A stretch of 64,000 nt of DNA from Bacteroidales bacterium. Its GTDB lineage: Bacteria; Bacteroidota; Bacteroidia; Bacteroidales; Muribaculaceae. Shown here in pieces: positions 26,713-36,592 of the stretch. The stretch's first letter is position 1. Each line of letters begins with the position of its first letter. Where the stretch lies: NCBI GenBank assembly GCA_910575545.1, contig CAJTFH010000004.1, positions 112,292 to 176,291 of the forward strand, written 5' to 3'. Made by a program: the position numbers and the translations under genes. Under the pieces are notes generated by a model. That model did no database searches. It had not been told where the DNA came from and saw only the letters and a list, made by a program, of their open reading frames with translations.

Positions 26713-26987
26713 CCCCAATAATCATTCCGCATCTTGATGGCGAAGACGATTGCAGAGGAAGTGGCTGTGAGGATGTTAGTTATTACCAACGGCCAGTTGA
26801 CCGGATCACTCAGCAGTCCCTGCACAATGAAAAACACCGCTCCAAGACCCATCAGCAGAAAAGTAGGCAGAGCAATCCCGTCGGTGTCGCGGGTACGTAT
26901 CGTATAGACCGCCTGTGGCATATAACCGCAGACCATACATGCCGCCGCCAGATACCCGAAAACATTAAACCAATCCATATCCATCAT
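26703..26987 (-). CDS. SemiSWEET-family sugar transporter
   Basis: 94-residue protein with three membrane helices, half of a SWEET transporter, which works as a homodimer to move sugars across the inner membrane. The PQ motif (GYMPQAVYTIRTRDTDGI) is in helix 1, FFIVQGLL in helix 2 and NILTATSSAIVFAIKMR in helix 3. Start may be the first or second ATG (MMDMDW). Its start overlaps the end of the upstream TIGR02757 gene by 23 bp. Substrate unknown. Confidence 0.88.
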   Translation of the reverse strand: MMDMDWFNVFGYLAAACMVCGYMPQAVYTIRTRDTDGIALPTFLLMGLGAVFFIVQGLLSDPVNWPLVITNILTATSSAIVFAIKMRNDYWGKS

Positions 26988-27795
26988 TTATTTTCGTTTT
27001 GCTTTCGATACCCAGGCCGAAAAGGGCGTAATCGTAGAGAACCGGATCGTCGGGACGGAGGGTGCGGAGCACGGCGGTCAGCTCCTCTACGGAGCGGCGG
27101 TCGTCGGCGCGGCGCGCCAGCAGCCCCAGATCGCGGGCGGTGTTGCCCACATGCACGTCGAGCGGGATGAACAGCTGCGCCGGACGCAAAAGTCCGCGCC
27201 AAACACCCATGTCAACAATGCCGTCGTCGCGCACAAGCCAGCGCAGAGCCATATTAACCCGTTTCAATGCCGTGGTCTTCAGGTTCTGCGGCAGACAACG
27301 GGAATCGCCCACACCTCCGTTGGCCTCTTTCAGCTCACGGTTAAGCCCTTCGACCAGACGCCACGACGGGGCTTCGCTATGCTGCACCCCCTCGGAGCGT
27401 GCAAACTCCATCAGAGAACCGTGGCGCCGGTAGATGCGGTTGAGCCCCCGCAGATAATGGCGCAGGTCACGGGCGAAAAACGTGCGGTGGATATTGCAGT
27501 CGGGCAGTTCCTCATACCCCTCGTCCATGACATAGGCATAAGGGCTATGATCCATCAGCCGCAGCATCTTCTCGCAGTCGGCACATATCATCTTACGGTT
27601 GCCCCAGGCTATGGTCGCCGACAGCAGGGAGGCGATCTCTATATCCTGAAGCCGCTCGAAGCGCCGGGGGAACTGCACCGGGTCGGCGCCGATAAACTCA
27701 GGGGAGTTTATACGGCGCGCGGCCTCATCAAGCAGTTCACGGATATCCGCCGAGAACCTTTCAGGAGCTGCCCCGTTCATTTCACCGCTGCTCAT
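26965..27795 (-). CDS. TIGR02757 (DUF2400) family protein
   Basis: 276-residue soluble protein of a Bacteroidetes-rich family of unknown function. DPVQFPRRFERLQDIEIA and LLSATIAWGNRKMI in the N-terminal third and HVGNTARDLGLLARR in the C-terminal part are characteristic. Some members have been compared to DNA-glycosylase folds, but no activity is known to me. The start forms an ATGA overlap with glgB's stop, and the end overlaps the SemiSWEET start, so the three are probably co-translated. Confidence 0.85.
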   Translation of the reverse strand: MSSGEMNGAAPERFSADIRELLDEAARRINSPEFIGADPVQFPRRFERLQDIEIASLLSATIAWGNRKMICADCEKMLRLMDHSPYAYVMDEGYEELPDCNIHRTFFARDLRHYLRGLNRIYRRHGSLMEFARSEGVQHSEAPSWRLVEGLNRELKEANGGVGDSRCLPQNLKTTALKRVNMALRWLVRDDGIVDMGVWRGLLRPAQLFIPLDVHVGNTARDLGLLARRADDRRSVEELTAVLRTLRPDDPVLYDYALFGLGIESKTKINDGYGLV

Positions 27796-29879
27796 TGCTT
27801 GCGACGTGAACGTGTGAGCCTCAGCACCTGGGCAGTGCGCGGCGGCAGATAAAGTTTAAGCCATTCCTTACCGATAGGCTCATAAAGGGCATCATACTGG
27901 GTGAGATGCTCAACCTTTTCGTCAATATTGCCGAACCCGCCGAAAGCTGGATTATCGCTCGACAGCACCATCTTGTATTTCCCCACTGGAGCCAGCACAC
28001 CGTAGTCGCTATATGACTTGTCGGGAGAGAAATTGAACACAAACACCAGATTGCCGCGACGGAAAGCCAGCACCTGGTCGCCATCATGCTCCCACAACTT
28101 CTCGATACCGAGCGCCTGGTAGTTGTTGACACTGCTGATAAGCTCCACCATCGCATTGTCGAAAGCGTTGAGGAACTTATACTGGAGATCCTCGCGGTCA
28201 ACCAGATCCCACTGGCGCCGGGCATATTTATAGCTCCACCCGTTGCCTTCGCGCGGGAAGTCAATCCACTCAGGATGCCCCCACTCGTTGCCCATGAAAT
28301 TGAGATACCCCCCGTTGATGGTTGCCAGAGTCACCAAACGTATCATCTTGTGGAGGGCTATGCCGCGTGTAACGGCCATGTTGGTGTCGCCCACCATCAT
28401 GTGCCAATACATCTCCTTGTCAATCAGACGGAAAATCACCGTCTTGTCGCCAACGAGAGCCTGGTCATGGCTCTCGACATATGATATTGTCTTTTCGTCG
28501 CTGCGTCGGTTGGTCAGTTCCCAGAAAATCGACGTCGGATGCCAGTCTTCATCTTTTTTCTCTTTCAGCGTCTTGATCCAGTAGTCCGGGATGCCCATGG
28601 CCATACGGTAGTCGAAACCTATGCCGCCGTCCTGGAACTTCAGAGCCAGCCCCGGCATTCCGCTCATCTCCTCGGCAATGGTTATGGCATGGGGGTTGAT
28701 TTCATGTATCAGCTTGTTGGCCAAAGTCAGATAGGTCAGGGCATTGGTGTCCTGGTTGCCGTCGTAATAGTCGCCGTAGCCTCCGAAAGCTTTTCCAAGG
28801 CCATGGTCATAATAGAGCATCGATGTCACTCCGTCGAAACGGAAACCGTCGAAACGGTATTCTTCAAGCCAGTATTTACAGTTCGACAGCAGGAAATGGA
28901 GCACTTCGTTTTTGCCGTAGTCGAAGCAGAGCGAATCCCATGCCGGATGTTCGCGGCGGTGATCGCCATAGAAATAAAGGTTGCCGGTGCCGTCGAGACG
29001 TCCGAGCCCCTCGTTTTCATTTTTGACCGCATGGGAATGCACTATATCCATAATCACCGCGATACCAAGCTCATGTGCGCGGTCGATTAAGCTCTTGAGT
29101 TCTTCAGGAGTTCCGAAACGCGACGATGCCGCAAAGAAATTCGACACATGATAGCCGAATGACCCGTAATAGGGATGCTCCTGGATGGCCATGATCTGGA
29201 TGGCATTATATCCGTCGGCGGCGATGCGGGGCAGGATATTGTCGCGGAACTCGATATAGGTGCCGACACCCTCACGCTCCTGAGCCATGCCGATATGGCA
29301 CTCATAAATCAGCAACGGGCGTGTGTCAGGCACAAAATGGTCGACCGTCCAGTGGAACGGCGCACTTTCCCATACCTGGGCCGAGAAAATATGGGTGTTC
29401 TCATCCTGCACAACGCGGGTGGCATAGGCAGGAATCCTCAGCCCCTGGCCGCCGGGCCAGTGCACGCTCATCTTGTAGAGCTGCCCATGGCGTATGCGGT
29501 CTAACGGCACGTGGATTTCCCACACCCCGTTGTCGAGCTTTTTCAGCGAAAATTCTGATTTCTCTTCCCACCCAGAGAAATCTCCCACCAGGAAAATCTG
29601 CGTAGCATTAGGCGCCCATTCGCGGAACACCCACCAGTCGCCCTGGCGGTGCAGCCCGAAATACTGGTGTGCGTTGGCGAAATCCTTCAGCGAATTGCAG
29701 TGTGTTGTCAGTTCAGCCTCTTTCCTCACAACATCCTCATGCCGCCCCTCGATGGCATCGGCATACGGCTCCAGCCAAGGGTCGTTGCGGTAGATGGCCA
29801 GTTTCTTTGCTTTTTTCACAGTCTTTTTAGCAGACATGGCTGCCGTCTTTTCAACAGACTTTTTCTCAGCCTTTTTCAT
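27792..29879 (-). CDS. glgB: 1,4-alpha-glucan branching enzyme GlgB
   Basis: GH13 enzyme that makes alpha-1,6 branches in glycogen. The ATG at 29879 lies 10 nt after the meaB stop; the first 30 residues are lysine-rich. A CBM48-like N-domain (FREWAPNATQIFLVGDFSGW) precedes the catalytic barrel with DIVHSHAVKN, the nucleophile region FDGFRFDGVTSM, and catalytic acid IAEEMSG; YVESHDQAL gives the conserved His-Asp. 695 residues is close to eukaryotic-type branching enzymes. Part of the minus-strand run meaB-glgB-TIGR02757-SemiSWEET. Confidence 0.95.
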   Translation of the reverse strand: MKKAEKKSVEKTAAMSAKKTVKKAKKLAIYRNDPWLEPYADAIEGRHEDVVRKEAELTTHCNSLKDFANAHQYFGLHRQGDWWVFREWAPNATQIFLVGDFSGWEEKSEFSLKKLDNGVWEIHVPLDRIRHGQLYKMSVHWPGGQGLRIPAYATRVVQDENTHIFSAQVWESAPFHWTVDHFVPDTRPLLIYECHIGMAQEREGVGTYIEFRDNILPRIAADGYNAIQIMAIQEHPYYGSFGYHVSNFFAASSRFGTPEELKSLIDRAHELGIAVIMDIVHSHAVKNENEGLGRLDGTGNLYFYGDHRREHPAWDSLCFDYGKNEVLHFLLSNCKYWLEEYRFDGFRFDGVTSMLYYDHGLGKAFGGYGDYYDGNQDTNALTYLTLANKLIHEINPHAITIAEEMSGMPGLALKFQDGGIGFDYRMAMGIPDYWIKTLKEKKDEDWHPTSIFWELTNRRSDEKTISYVESHDQALVGDKTVIFRLIDKEMYWHMMVGDTNMAVTRGIALHKMIRLVTLATINGGYLNFMGNEWGHPEWIDFPREGNGWSYKYARRQWDLVDREDLQYKFLNAFDNAMVELISSVNNYQALGIEKLWEHDGDQVLAFRRGNLVFVFNFSPDKSYSDYGVLAPVGKYKMVLSSDNPAFGGFGNIDEKVEHLTQYDALYEPIGKEWLKLYLPPRTAQVLRLTRSRRKQ

Positions 29880-29889
29880 AGTGGTATCG

Positions 29890-30999
29890 TTAATTGTTTG
29901 TTTTATCCAATAGTTCGTAAGCAGCCGCAAACGGGCTCAGTCGGTTCGACAGCACCAAGCGCTCGCATGTGGCGATACGGGCGGCGCGGTCAGGGTCGTC
30001 ATAAAACCTCCGCCGCAGTTCGGCATCGATGGTCTCATACATCCAGTAGCGTGCCTGTTCATGCCGCCGTTTCTCAAAATAACCGTTCTCTTTTACAAAG
30101 GCAAAATAGCGGTCGATCATATCCCACACTTCCGCTATACCTATCTCGAAATAGCCCGAATAGCAAAGCACTTCAGGAGTCCACCCCGAAGGGGGTGTGG
30201 GGAACAGATGCAATGCCGAGCGGAACTGCGCCTGCGCCAGGCGTGCACGGTCGATATTGTCGCCGTCGGCTTTGTTGATGACAATCCCGTCGGCCATCTC
30301 CATGATGCCACGCTTGATACCCTGCAGTTCGTCGCCCGTACCCGCAAGCTGTATGAGCAGAAAGAAATCTACCATAGAATGCACGGCGGTCTCGCTCTGC
30401 CCCACGCCGACAGTCTCCACGAATATATTGTCGTAGCCGGCAGCCTCACAGAGAATTATAGTCTCGCGGGTTTTACGCGCCACACCTCCCAGCGACCCGG
30501 CAGATGGGGAAGGCCGGATAAAAGCTGAAGGATGCAGCGACAGCTTCTCCATACGGGTCTTGTCGCCGAGGATGCTACCCTTCGACCGCTCCGACGACGG
30601 GTCGATGGCAAGCACGGCCAGCTTACCCCCGTTTTTCAGCACATGCAGCCCGAAAACATCGATAGAGGTCGACTTGCCCGCTCCAGGCACACCGGTGATT
30701 CCGATGCGGCGGCTGTTGCCCGAATGGGGCAGGCATTTCTCAATCACCTCATGGGCGATAGCCTGATGGGCCGGAGCCACACTCTCAACCAACGTCACAG
30801 CCTTGGCCAACCGGGTCACGTCACCCTTGAGAATCCCCTCGACCAGATCGGCCGCATTCGGCAGCGCCTGCCGTTTACGCGGTTTCAGGTAGGGGTTGAC
30901 AATCGGAGGCTTGCTGACCCCCGCATTAACATTCAGCCCCGCGAACTGCGGGTCATTCTCAGGATGCGCCATGGCACACATATCTTTTGTCTCTTCCAT
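29890..30999 (-). CDS. meaB: MeaB/ArgK-type GTPase, methylmalonyl-CoA mutase chaperone
   Basis: G3E-family GTPase that protects and loads adenosylcobalamin-dependent methylmalonyl-CoA mutase. Walker A GVPGAGKST, Walker B region LAIDPSSERSKG, the switch segment ETVGVGQSE and the base-specificity motif NKADGDN are all present in 369 residues. The mutase genes are not in this window. Its cofactor supplier may be the PduO-type adenosyltransferase at 59.4 kb. Confidence 0.93.
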   Translation of the reverse strand: MEETKDMCAMAHPENDPQFAGLNVNAGVSKPPIVNPYLKPRKRQALPNAADLVEGILKGDVTRLAKAVTLVESVAPAHQAIAHEVIEKCLPHSGNSRRIGITGVPGAGKSTSIDVFGLHVLKNGGKLAVLAIDPSSERSKGSILGDKTRMEKLSLHPSAFIRPSPSAGSLGGVARKTRETIILCEAAGYDNIFVETVGVGQSETAVHSMVDFFLLIQLAGTGDELQGIKRGIMEMADGIVINKADGDNIDRARLAQAQFRSALHLFPTPPSGWTPEVLCYSGYFEIGIAEVWDMIDRYFAFVKENGYFEKRRHEQARYWMYETIDAELRRRFYDDPDRAARIATCERLVLSNRLSPFAAAYELLDKTNN

Positions 31000-31012
31000 A
31001 TTCCTCTCTGTT

Positions 31013-31039
31013 TATAAGTCTTATAGGTCTTATAAGTCT
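31013..31039 (+). repeat. Nine-base tandem repeat between polA and meaB
   Basis: Three units TATAAGTCT, TATAGGTCT, TATAAGTCT lie in the 51-bp gap between polA and meaB. The core AAGTCT is like the heptanucleotide repeats, but the period is nine. Confidence 0.55.
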
Positions 31040-31050
31040 TATGCCGTCAA

Positions 31051-33825
31051 CTAATGGGCTTCAAGCCAGTTGGCTCCCACACCGGCTGCCACCTCCAGCG
31101 GCACACTCCCACGGAAAGCCTCCTCCATCAACCTGACCGCCAGCTCCTGCACCACAGGCAGCTCCCCGGCCACAACATTGAACACCAGCTCATCGTGGAC
31201 CTGGATAATCATCGTCGATTTCAGCTGCCTGAGCTTCATCTCCTGATGAATCCTTATCATCGCAATCTTGATTATGTCGGCTGCCGACCCCTGCAACGGG
31301 GCATTGACCGAGTTGCGCTCGGCGAAACTCCTGACGGTGGCATTGCGCGAGTTGATGTCGGGCAGGAAACGTTTCCGACCCATTATGGTAGACACATACC
31401 CCTGCTTGCGCGCCCGCTCAACAGATTCCTCGATAAACTGGCGTATGTGGGGATAAGTGTTGAAATAGCCCTCGATAAGCTCCTTTGCCTCCGCCCTCGG
31501 AATCGACAGCCTTTCTGCCAGACCGAAGGCCGAAATGCCGTAGACAGTGCCGAAATTGGCAGTCTTAGCCTTGCGCCGCTGGTCGTCGGTCACATCAGCG
31601 AAAGGCACATGGTAGATTTTCGCCGCCGTGGCGCGGTGGATGTCGAGACCTTCGCGGAACGCTTCGGTCAGTTCCGGGTCATCGCTGAGCGCCGCAAGCA
31701 ACCGGAGTTCGATCTGAGAATAATCAGCCGACAGAATCACACACCCCTCGTCGGCAATGAAAGCCCGGCGCACTTCCCGGCCGGCAGCCGTGCGGATAGG
31801 GATGTTCTGCAGGTTAGGATTGGCCGACGACAAGCGTCCTGTAGCCGTCACCGTCTGGTGGAAAGTGGTGTGCACCTTCCCTGTTGCCGGATTAACAAGC
31901 TCCGGCAACGCATTGACATAGGTCGACAGCAGTTTTTTCAAACCGCGGGCTTCAAGAATCAGCCCTACAAGCGGATGCGCGGCCCGGTGCTTCTCCAGAA
32001 TCTCTTCGGTTGTGGAGAAGCCCCCTTTTTTTGTGCGTTTGGCTTTCGGGTCGAGTTTCAGCTTCCCGAACAGCACCTCGCCGACCTGCATCGGCGAACT
32101 GATATTGAATTTCTCACCGGCAAGTTCATAAGCCTCCTGCTCAATCACACGCAGTTTGTCAGTCAGCTCCACCGACTGCCGGTGGAGTTCGGCTGAATCA
32201 ATCCTGACACCGGCCCACTCCATGTCGGCCAGCACACGCGCCATAGGCAGTTCAATCTCCTCAAACAGATTCAGCTGGCCGTTTTCCTCGAGCAACCGCC
32301 TGAGCGGCTCCACCAGACGCAATGTCATGTCGGCCTGCTCACACATAAGCGTCATGGCCTGACCCGGCGGCAGAGCCGAATAAGGCTTGCGCGGCTCTCC
32401 GCTATAATCAGCCATCCGGTAATGAAGCAGGTTCATGGCCATGCTGGCAAGAGACACATGCATCTCGGGCTGAAGCACATAGTGCGCCAGCGAAGTGTCG
32501 AAATAGCGGGTCTTAAGTTCGATATTCTCCCGTCTCAGCAGAATTATGTCGCGTTTTATGCCGTGGCTCACCAACATGGCATTTCCCGATGTGAACAACG
32601 GTTCAAGCTGTCTGAAAAGCGCTTCGCGCGCCTCCCCTTTCGGAGGAAGCTCGACATATGAACATCGCCCCTCGGCAGCGCAGACAGCGATACCCCTGAG
32701 TTGCGCGGTCATGGCCTCCTCTCCGGTGGCATAGAGAGCTATACCGGCCTTTTCCGAAGCCACCGCGTCACCAACCATTTTCCCAATTTCATCGGAACCT
32801 GTTATTTCCGAATATTCAACCCCCGATGTCTCCAACGACGGCACAGTCTCAGACACCGCAGCTTCCACACCGTCGATAAAATCGAAAAGCGACCTTGTGG
32901 CGCCATCCGGTTGCCGTGGCGCCGCTTTGCGCTGCTTCGCCTCCCGGGGAGCGCTCTTTTCCAGACGGCTCAGAAATGTCTTGAATTCAAGCCTGGTGAA
33001 AATATCCCGCAACCGGTCAACATTCTCCGGATTCCGGCGCAGGTTATCGAAATCCACCACCAGCGGCACATCGCGTTTTATCGTAGCCAGCTGTTTCGAG
33101 AATCTTATCTTATCGGCATTGTTCCTGATCTTCTCGCCCAACGCCCCCTTGACGGCAGATGCATTCTCAAGCAGATTCTCAACCGACCCGTACTCCTTTA
33201 TCAGCTTGGCAGCCGTCTTCGGGCCTACGCCGGGGCAGCCGGGGATATTGTCGATGGAGTCGCCTTCCAAAGCCAGCAGGTCTATGACCTGTGATGGGGT
33301 GTCGATGTCATATTTCTCGCATACCTCTTTGACACCCCTGATTTCAAACCCCTCGCCACGCAAAGACGGACGATACATCAGCACACAATCCGACACAAGC
33401 TGGCCGTAATCCTTGTCAGGAGTCATCATATATGTAGTGAACCCCTGCCTGGCAGCCTGCAGCGACAATGTGCCGATCACATCGTCGGCCTCATATCCGG
33501 CAACTTCAAACACCGGTATGTTATAAGCCTCGACAATCTCCTTGATGACAGGCACCGACAGCGATATGTCTTCAGGCTGGGCCTCACGGTTAGCCTTGTA
33601 CCCCTCATACATCTCATGGCGGAAAGTAGGCCCGTGGGGATCGAAACAAACGGCTATATGCGTCGGGTTCTCTTTTTTCAGCACCTCCTGGAGCGTGTTG
33701 CAGAACCCGAACACAGCCGAAGTATTGAACCCGTCGGAGGTAATCCTCGGAGAACGTATAAGGGCATAATACGCCCTGTAAATCAACGCATAGGCGTCGA
33801 GCAGGAAAAGTTTTTTATCATCCAT
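31051..33825 (-). CDS. polA: DNA polymerase I
   Basis: 924 residues with all three domains: 5'-3' exonuclease/FEN domain (LFLLDAYALIYRAYYA, GYEADDVIGTL, then SIDNIPGCPGVGPKTA), a 3'-5' exonuclease-like middle domain and the C-terminal polymerase (SADYSQIELRLLA, RRKAKTANFGTVYGISAFGL, IQVHDEL). The middle domain should be checked for its metal ligands, as it is divergent to my eye. Repairs DNA and removes primers. A minus-strand promoter (33870-33877, with an imperfect TTG box 19 nt upstream) precedes it. Confidence 0.97.
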   Translation of the reverse strand: MDDKKLFLLDAYALIYRAYYALIRSPRITSDGFNTSAVFGFCNTLQEVLKKENPTHIAVCFDPHGPTFRHEMYEGYKANREAQPEDISLSVPVIKEIVEAYNIPVFEVAGYEADDVIGTLSLQAARQGFTTYMMTPDKDYGQLVSDCVLMYRPSLRGEGFEIRGVKEVCEKYDIDTPSQVIDLLALEGDSIDNIPGCPGVGPKTAAKLIKEYGSVENLLENASAVKGALGEKIRNNADKIRFSKQLATIKRDVPLVVDFDNLRRNPENVDRLRDIFTRLEFKTFLSRLEKSAPREAKQRKAAPRQPDGATRSLFDFIDGVEAAVSETVPSLETSGVEYSEITGSDEIGKMVGDAVASEKAGIALYATGEEAMTAQLRGIAVCAAEGRCSYVELPPKGEAREALFRQLEPLFTSGNAMLVSHGIKRDIILLRRENIELKTRYFDTSLAHYVLQPEMHVSLASMAMNLLHYRMADYSGEPRKPYSALPPGQAMTLMCEQADMTLRLVEPLRRLLEENGQLNLFEEIELPMARVLADMEWAGVRIDSAELHRQSVELTDKLRVIEQEAYELAGEKFNISSPMQVGEVLFGKLKLDPKAKRTKKGGFSTTEEILEKHRAAHPLVGLILEARGLKKLLSTYVNALPELVNPATGKVHTTFHQTVTATGRLSSANPNLQNIPIRTAAGREVRRAFIADEGCVILSADYSQIELRLLAALSDDPELTEAFREGLDIHRATAAKIYHVPFADVTDDQRRKAKTANFGTVYGISAFGLAERLSIPRAEAKELIEGYFNTYPHIRQFIEESVERARKQGYVSTIMGRKRFLPDINSRNATVRSFAERNSVNAPLQGSAADIIKIAMIRIHQEMKLRQLKSTMIIQVHDELVFNVVAGELPVVQELAVRLMEEAFRGSVPLEVAAGVGANWLEAH

Positions 33826-33868
33826 CTGTTATGCATCCCCAACCCCGTTGCAAACATCCTTTAATTTC

Positions 33869-33900
33869 ACAAAGTTAACGAATCTCCCCTAATTAACAAT
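33869..33900 (-). promoter_or_regulatory. polA promoter
   Basis: TAACTTTG on the minus strand about 45 nt before the polA ATG, with ATTG 19 nt further upstream, close to the Bacteroidetes consensus. Confidence 0.5.
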
Positions 33901-33954
33901 TATCCGCCCCCAAAAGTCAGAAAAAACATATGGCAGCCAATCCCGTTTTTTTGC

Positions 33955-33963
33955 TACCTTTGC
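33955..33963 (+). promoter_or_regulatory. rlmN promoter -7 box
   Basis: TACCTTTGC lies about 65 nt before the rlmN ATG and rules out in-frame start codons further upstream. Confidence 0.5.
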
Positions 33964-34028
33964 CATCAAAAACCGCTGGGGCAAACATGTTGCCCCGCCG
34001 CCGCGTTATAACACCAACATACACAACC

Positions 34029-35063
34029 ATGTCACAGTTTGAAAGCCAACCGCTCATAGGTCTCACACTCGAAGGGCTACGCAAAGTGGCGGCCGAGTGC
34101 GGTATGCCCCCATTCAGCGCCAAACAGATGGCTCAATGGCTCTACGTTAAAAGGATAACGGAAATCGACGCTATGACCGACCTGTCGAAACGCGCCCGCG
34201 CAAAACTGGCCGAGCACGGCTTCACCGTTGGCCGCCAACAGCCACTAACCGCAGCAGAAAGCTCCGACGGAACAGTGAAATATCTTTTTGAAGGGGTTGG
34301 AGGCCGCGACATCGAAAGCGTCTACATCCCCGACCGCGACCGCGCAACACTGTGCGTGTCATCGCAGGCCGGGTGCCGCATGAACTGTTCGTTCTGCATG
34401 ACCGGCCGCCAGGGGTTCCATGGCTCACTGACCGCAGCCGGCATAATGAACCAGATTCTGTCTGTTCCCGGCAGCGAATCGCTCACAAACCTGGTGTTCA
34501 TGGGCATGGGCGAACCTCTCGACAACCTGCCCCCGGTGCTCGAAGCCATAGAGATTATCACCTCAAAATGGGGCATGGCCTGGAGTCCGAAACGCATAAC
34601 CGTAAGCACCATAGGCAAGCTGCGCGAATTACGCACCCTGCTCGACACCACAAAGGTGCATATCGCCATATCAATCCATTCACCCTACCCCACAGAGCGC
34701 CTCGCCCTGATGCCGGTCGAAAAAGCCTTCCCGATAAAAGACGTCATATCGCTGCTCCGGCAATACGATTTCTCCCACCAGAGAAGGCTGTCGTTTGAAT
34801 ACATCATGTTCAAAGGGCTAAACGACGACCGCCGGCACTGCCTCGAGCTGGCGCATATGCTCAAAGGGCTCGACTGCCGCGTAAATCTAATCCGCTTCCA
34901 TGCCATCCCGGATTCCGACCTGGCCGCCCCGTCAACTGAAGTGATGGAGCGGTTCCGCGACACGCTTAACGCCCAAGGCATCACAGCCACCATACGAGCA
35001 TCGCGAGGTGAAGACATAATGGCCGCCTGCGGAATGCTCGCAGGCAAAAACCGCACAATATAA
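34029..35063 (+). CDS. rlmN: 23S rRNA (A2503-C2)/tRNA (A37-C2) methyltransferase RlmN
   Basis: Radical-SAM methyltransferase. The ATG at 34029 (MSQFESQPLIGLT) is chosen because a -7 promoter box lies inside the longer open frame. The cluster motif GCRMNCSFCMTG, the segment NLVFMGMGEPLDN and the late region with RASRGEDIMAACGML carrying the catalytic cysteine are all intact. 344 residues is typical. It is followed closely by the DUF1573 pair. Confidence 0.95.
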   Translation: MSQFESQPLIGLTLEGLRKVAAECGMPPFSAKQMAQWLYVKRITEIDAMTDLSKRARAKLAEHGFTVGRQQPLTAAESSDGTVKYLFEGVGGRDIESVYIPDRDRATLCVSSQAGCRMNCSFCMTGRQGFHGSLTAAGIMNQILSVPGSESLTNLVFMGMGEPLDNLPPVLEAIEIITSKWGMAWSPKRITVSTIGKLRELRTLLDTTKVHIAISIHSPYPTERLALMPVEKAFPIKDVISLLRQYDFSHQRRLSFEYIMFKGLNDDRRHCLELAHMLKGLDCRVNLIRFHAIPDSDLAAPSTEVMERFRDTLNAQGITATIRASRGEDIMAACGMLAGKNRTI

Positions 35064-35081
35064 CCAGACAACATTCCGAAT

Positions 35082-35510
35082 ATGAAGACGAATATGAAGA
35101 AACTGCCATTCATAATCTCTGCCGCACTCTTATCAGCTGCATCCCTCACCCTCAACGCGGCCAAACCACAGGCCGCCAGTGAACCTGCGATCGAATTTGC
35201 CCAGACTTCGCACGATTTCGGCACAATAGCCGAAAAGGGGGGGCCGGTCAAACATGAATTCATTTTCACAAACACCGGCGACGCGCCTCTGATGGTTCTG
35301 ACCGCTTCGGCCTCATGCGGATGCACACGGCCCGAATACCCCAAAAAACCTATCGCCCCGGGCAAGTCGGGTAAAATCAAAGTCACCTACCTGCCCGAGG
35401 GGCGGCCGGGTGAATTCACCAAAACCGTAACCGTCAAGACCAACGCCAAAGCTAAAAACCAAAAAAAGGTAACTCTTAAAATCAAAGGTTTCGTTAATCC
35501 GGCAAAATGA
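35082..35510 (+). CDS. DUF1573 protein, exported
   Basis: 142 residues. Signal peptide (KKLPFIISAALLSAASLTLNA; a second ATG at 35094 fits it better) and then one Ig-like domain of DUF1573/ASPM-SPD-2-Hydin type: FAQTSHDFGTIAEKGGP, NTGDAPLMVL, ASASCGCTRPEYPKKPIAPG. Common in Bacteroidetes envelopes; function unknown. Overlaps the next DUF1573 gene by 4 bp. Confidence 0.9.
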   Translation: MKTNMKKLPFIISAALLSAASLTLNAAKPQAASEPAIEFAQTSHDFGTIAEKGGPVKHEFIFTNTGDAPLMVLTASASCGCTRPEYPKKPIAPGKSGKIKVTYLPEGRPGEFTKTVTVKTNAKAKNQKKVTLKIKGFVNPAK

Positions 35511-36580
35511 AAACAACCCGCTTAATCACCATATCGGTTCTATCGGCTATGGCGCTATCTGCCGCAGCCAAAGTGGAATGGCTGAAGACCACCCACGATT
35601 TCGGCGCCTTCAAGGAAGACGACGGCAAAGTGACATGTGAATTCCGGTTCATAAACCGCGGACAGGAAGCCGTGACCGTAAGGGCGGCGCGGGCCTCATG
35701 CGGCTGCACCACCCCTTCGTTCACAAAAACCCCCATAGAGCCTGGCGACACCGGGCTGGTGACCGTGGTTTTCAATCCGACCGGGCGGCCCGGCCGGTTC
35801 TCGAAGACCGTCACCATGGATATCGCCGGAGCAGGGGCGGGGCCGCGGCAGTCATTGGTAATCAAAGGTGTGGTTATCGGCTCCTCCAACACCCTCCGCT
35901 CCCGCTATCCCATTGAAGCCGGCGCAATGAAACTACGCACAACCGCAGTGCCCTTCGGCACCGTCATGAAAGGGAAAGCGAAATCGGCATTCGTCGAAGT
36001 CTACAACTCCTCATCATCCCCGATAGTGCCCCGTTGGGAAAACACCCCGGCCTACATGCGTGTGGCAGCCTCATCCGACACCATACCGCCGGGAGAACAG
36101 GCTGTCTACTCCCTGGTGCTGACACCCACAGAAACCGCCCTCTACGGCATTCTGACCGACTCTCTCACCCTGACCGACGGCAACAGCCATGCGAAAATCG
36201 ACATAACCGCCATCCTTGAAGAAGACTTTTCGCAACTCACACCGGGCCAGCGGCAGAAAGCCCCGCAGATCAGCATCAGCGACAGCCGCGTTGACTTCGG
36301 CCAGTTCCCGGCCGATAGCGCACCGATAACCCGGTCTTTCGCAATCGACAACACCGGCAAAAGCGACCTTATCCTGCGCCGTGTCTACACAATCGACCCC
36401 GGAGTGACACTCGAGCCATCGGCAACGAAAATCAAAAAAGGGAAATCAGCAATCGTAAAAGTCACTGTAGACCCATCACAGCTCCCCGCTCCGTTGCTAA
36501 ATGCCCGCATACAGGTCATTGCCAACGACCCGGAAAACCCCATTACTATCATCCGCGCCGTAGGTGTGCCTGTAGAGTAA
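35507..36580 (+). CDS. DUF1573 protein, exported, multidomain
   Basis: 357 residues. Signal peptide, a first DUF1573 domain (KTTHDFGAFKEDDGKV, RASCGCTTPSFTKTPIEPG) close to the neighbour's, then two more beta-sandwich repeats, the last with RVDFGQFPADSAPITRSF and NTGKSDLILRRVY. Probably an envelope-exposed scaffold or binding protein; no activity is known. Likely arose together with the single-domain gene by duplication. Confidence 0.88.
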   Translation: MKTTRLITISVLSAMALSAAAKVEWLKTTHDFGAFKEDDGKVTCEFRFINRGQEAVTVRAARASCGCTTPSFTKTPIEPGDTGLVTVVFNPTGRPGRFSKTVTMDIAGAGAGPRQSLVIKGVVIGSSNTLRSRYPIEAGAMKLRTTAVPFGTVMKGKAKSAFVEVYNSSSSPIVPRWENTPAYMRVAASSDTIPPGEQAVYSLVLTPTETALYGILTDSLTLTDGNSHAKIDITAILEEDFSQLTPGQRQKAPQISISDSRVDFGQFPADSAPITRSFAIDNTGKSDLILRRVYTIDPGVTLEPSATKIKKGKSAIVKVTVDPSQLPAPLLNARIQVIANDPENPITIIRAVGVPVE

Positions 36581-36592
36581 ACGCCCCACGCC

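Noticed and set aside
33930..34028. N-terminal extension of rlmN
   Set aside because: A -7 promoter box lies inside it; the residues do not resemble RlmN.
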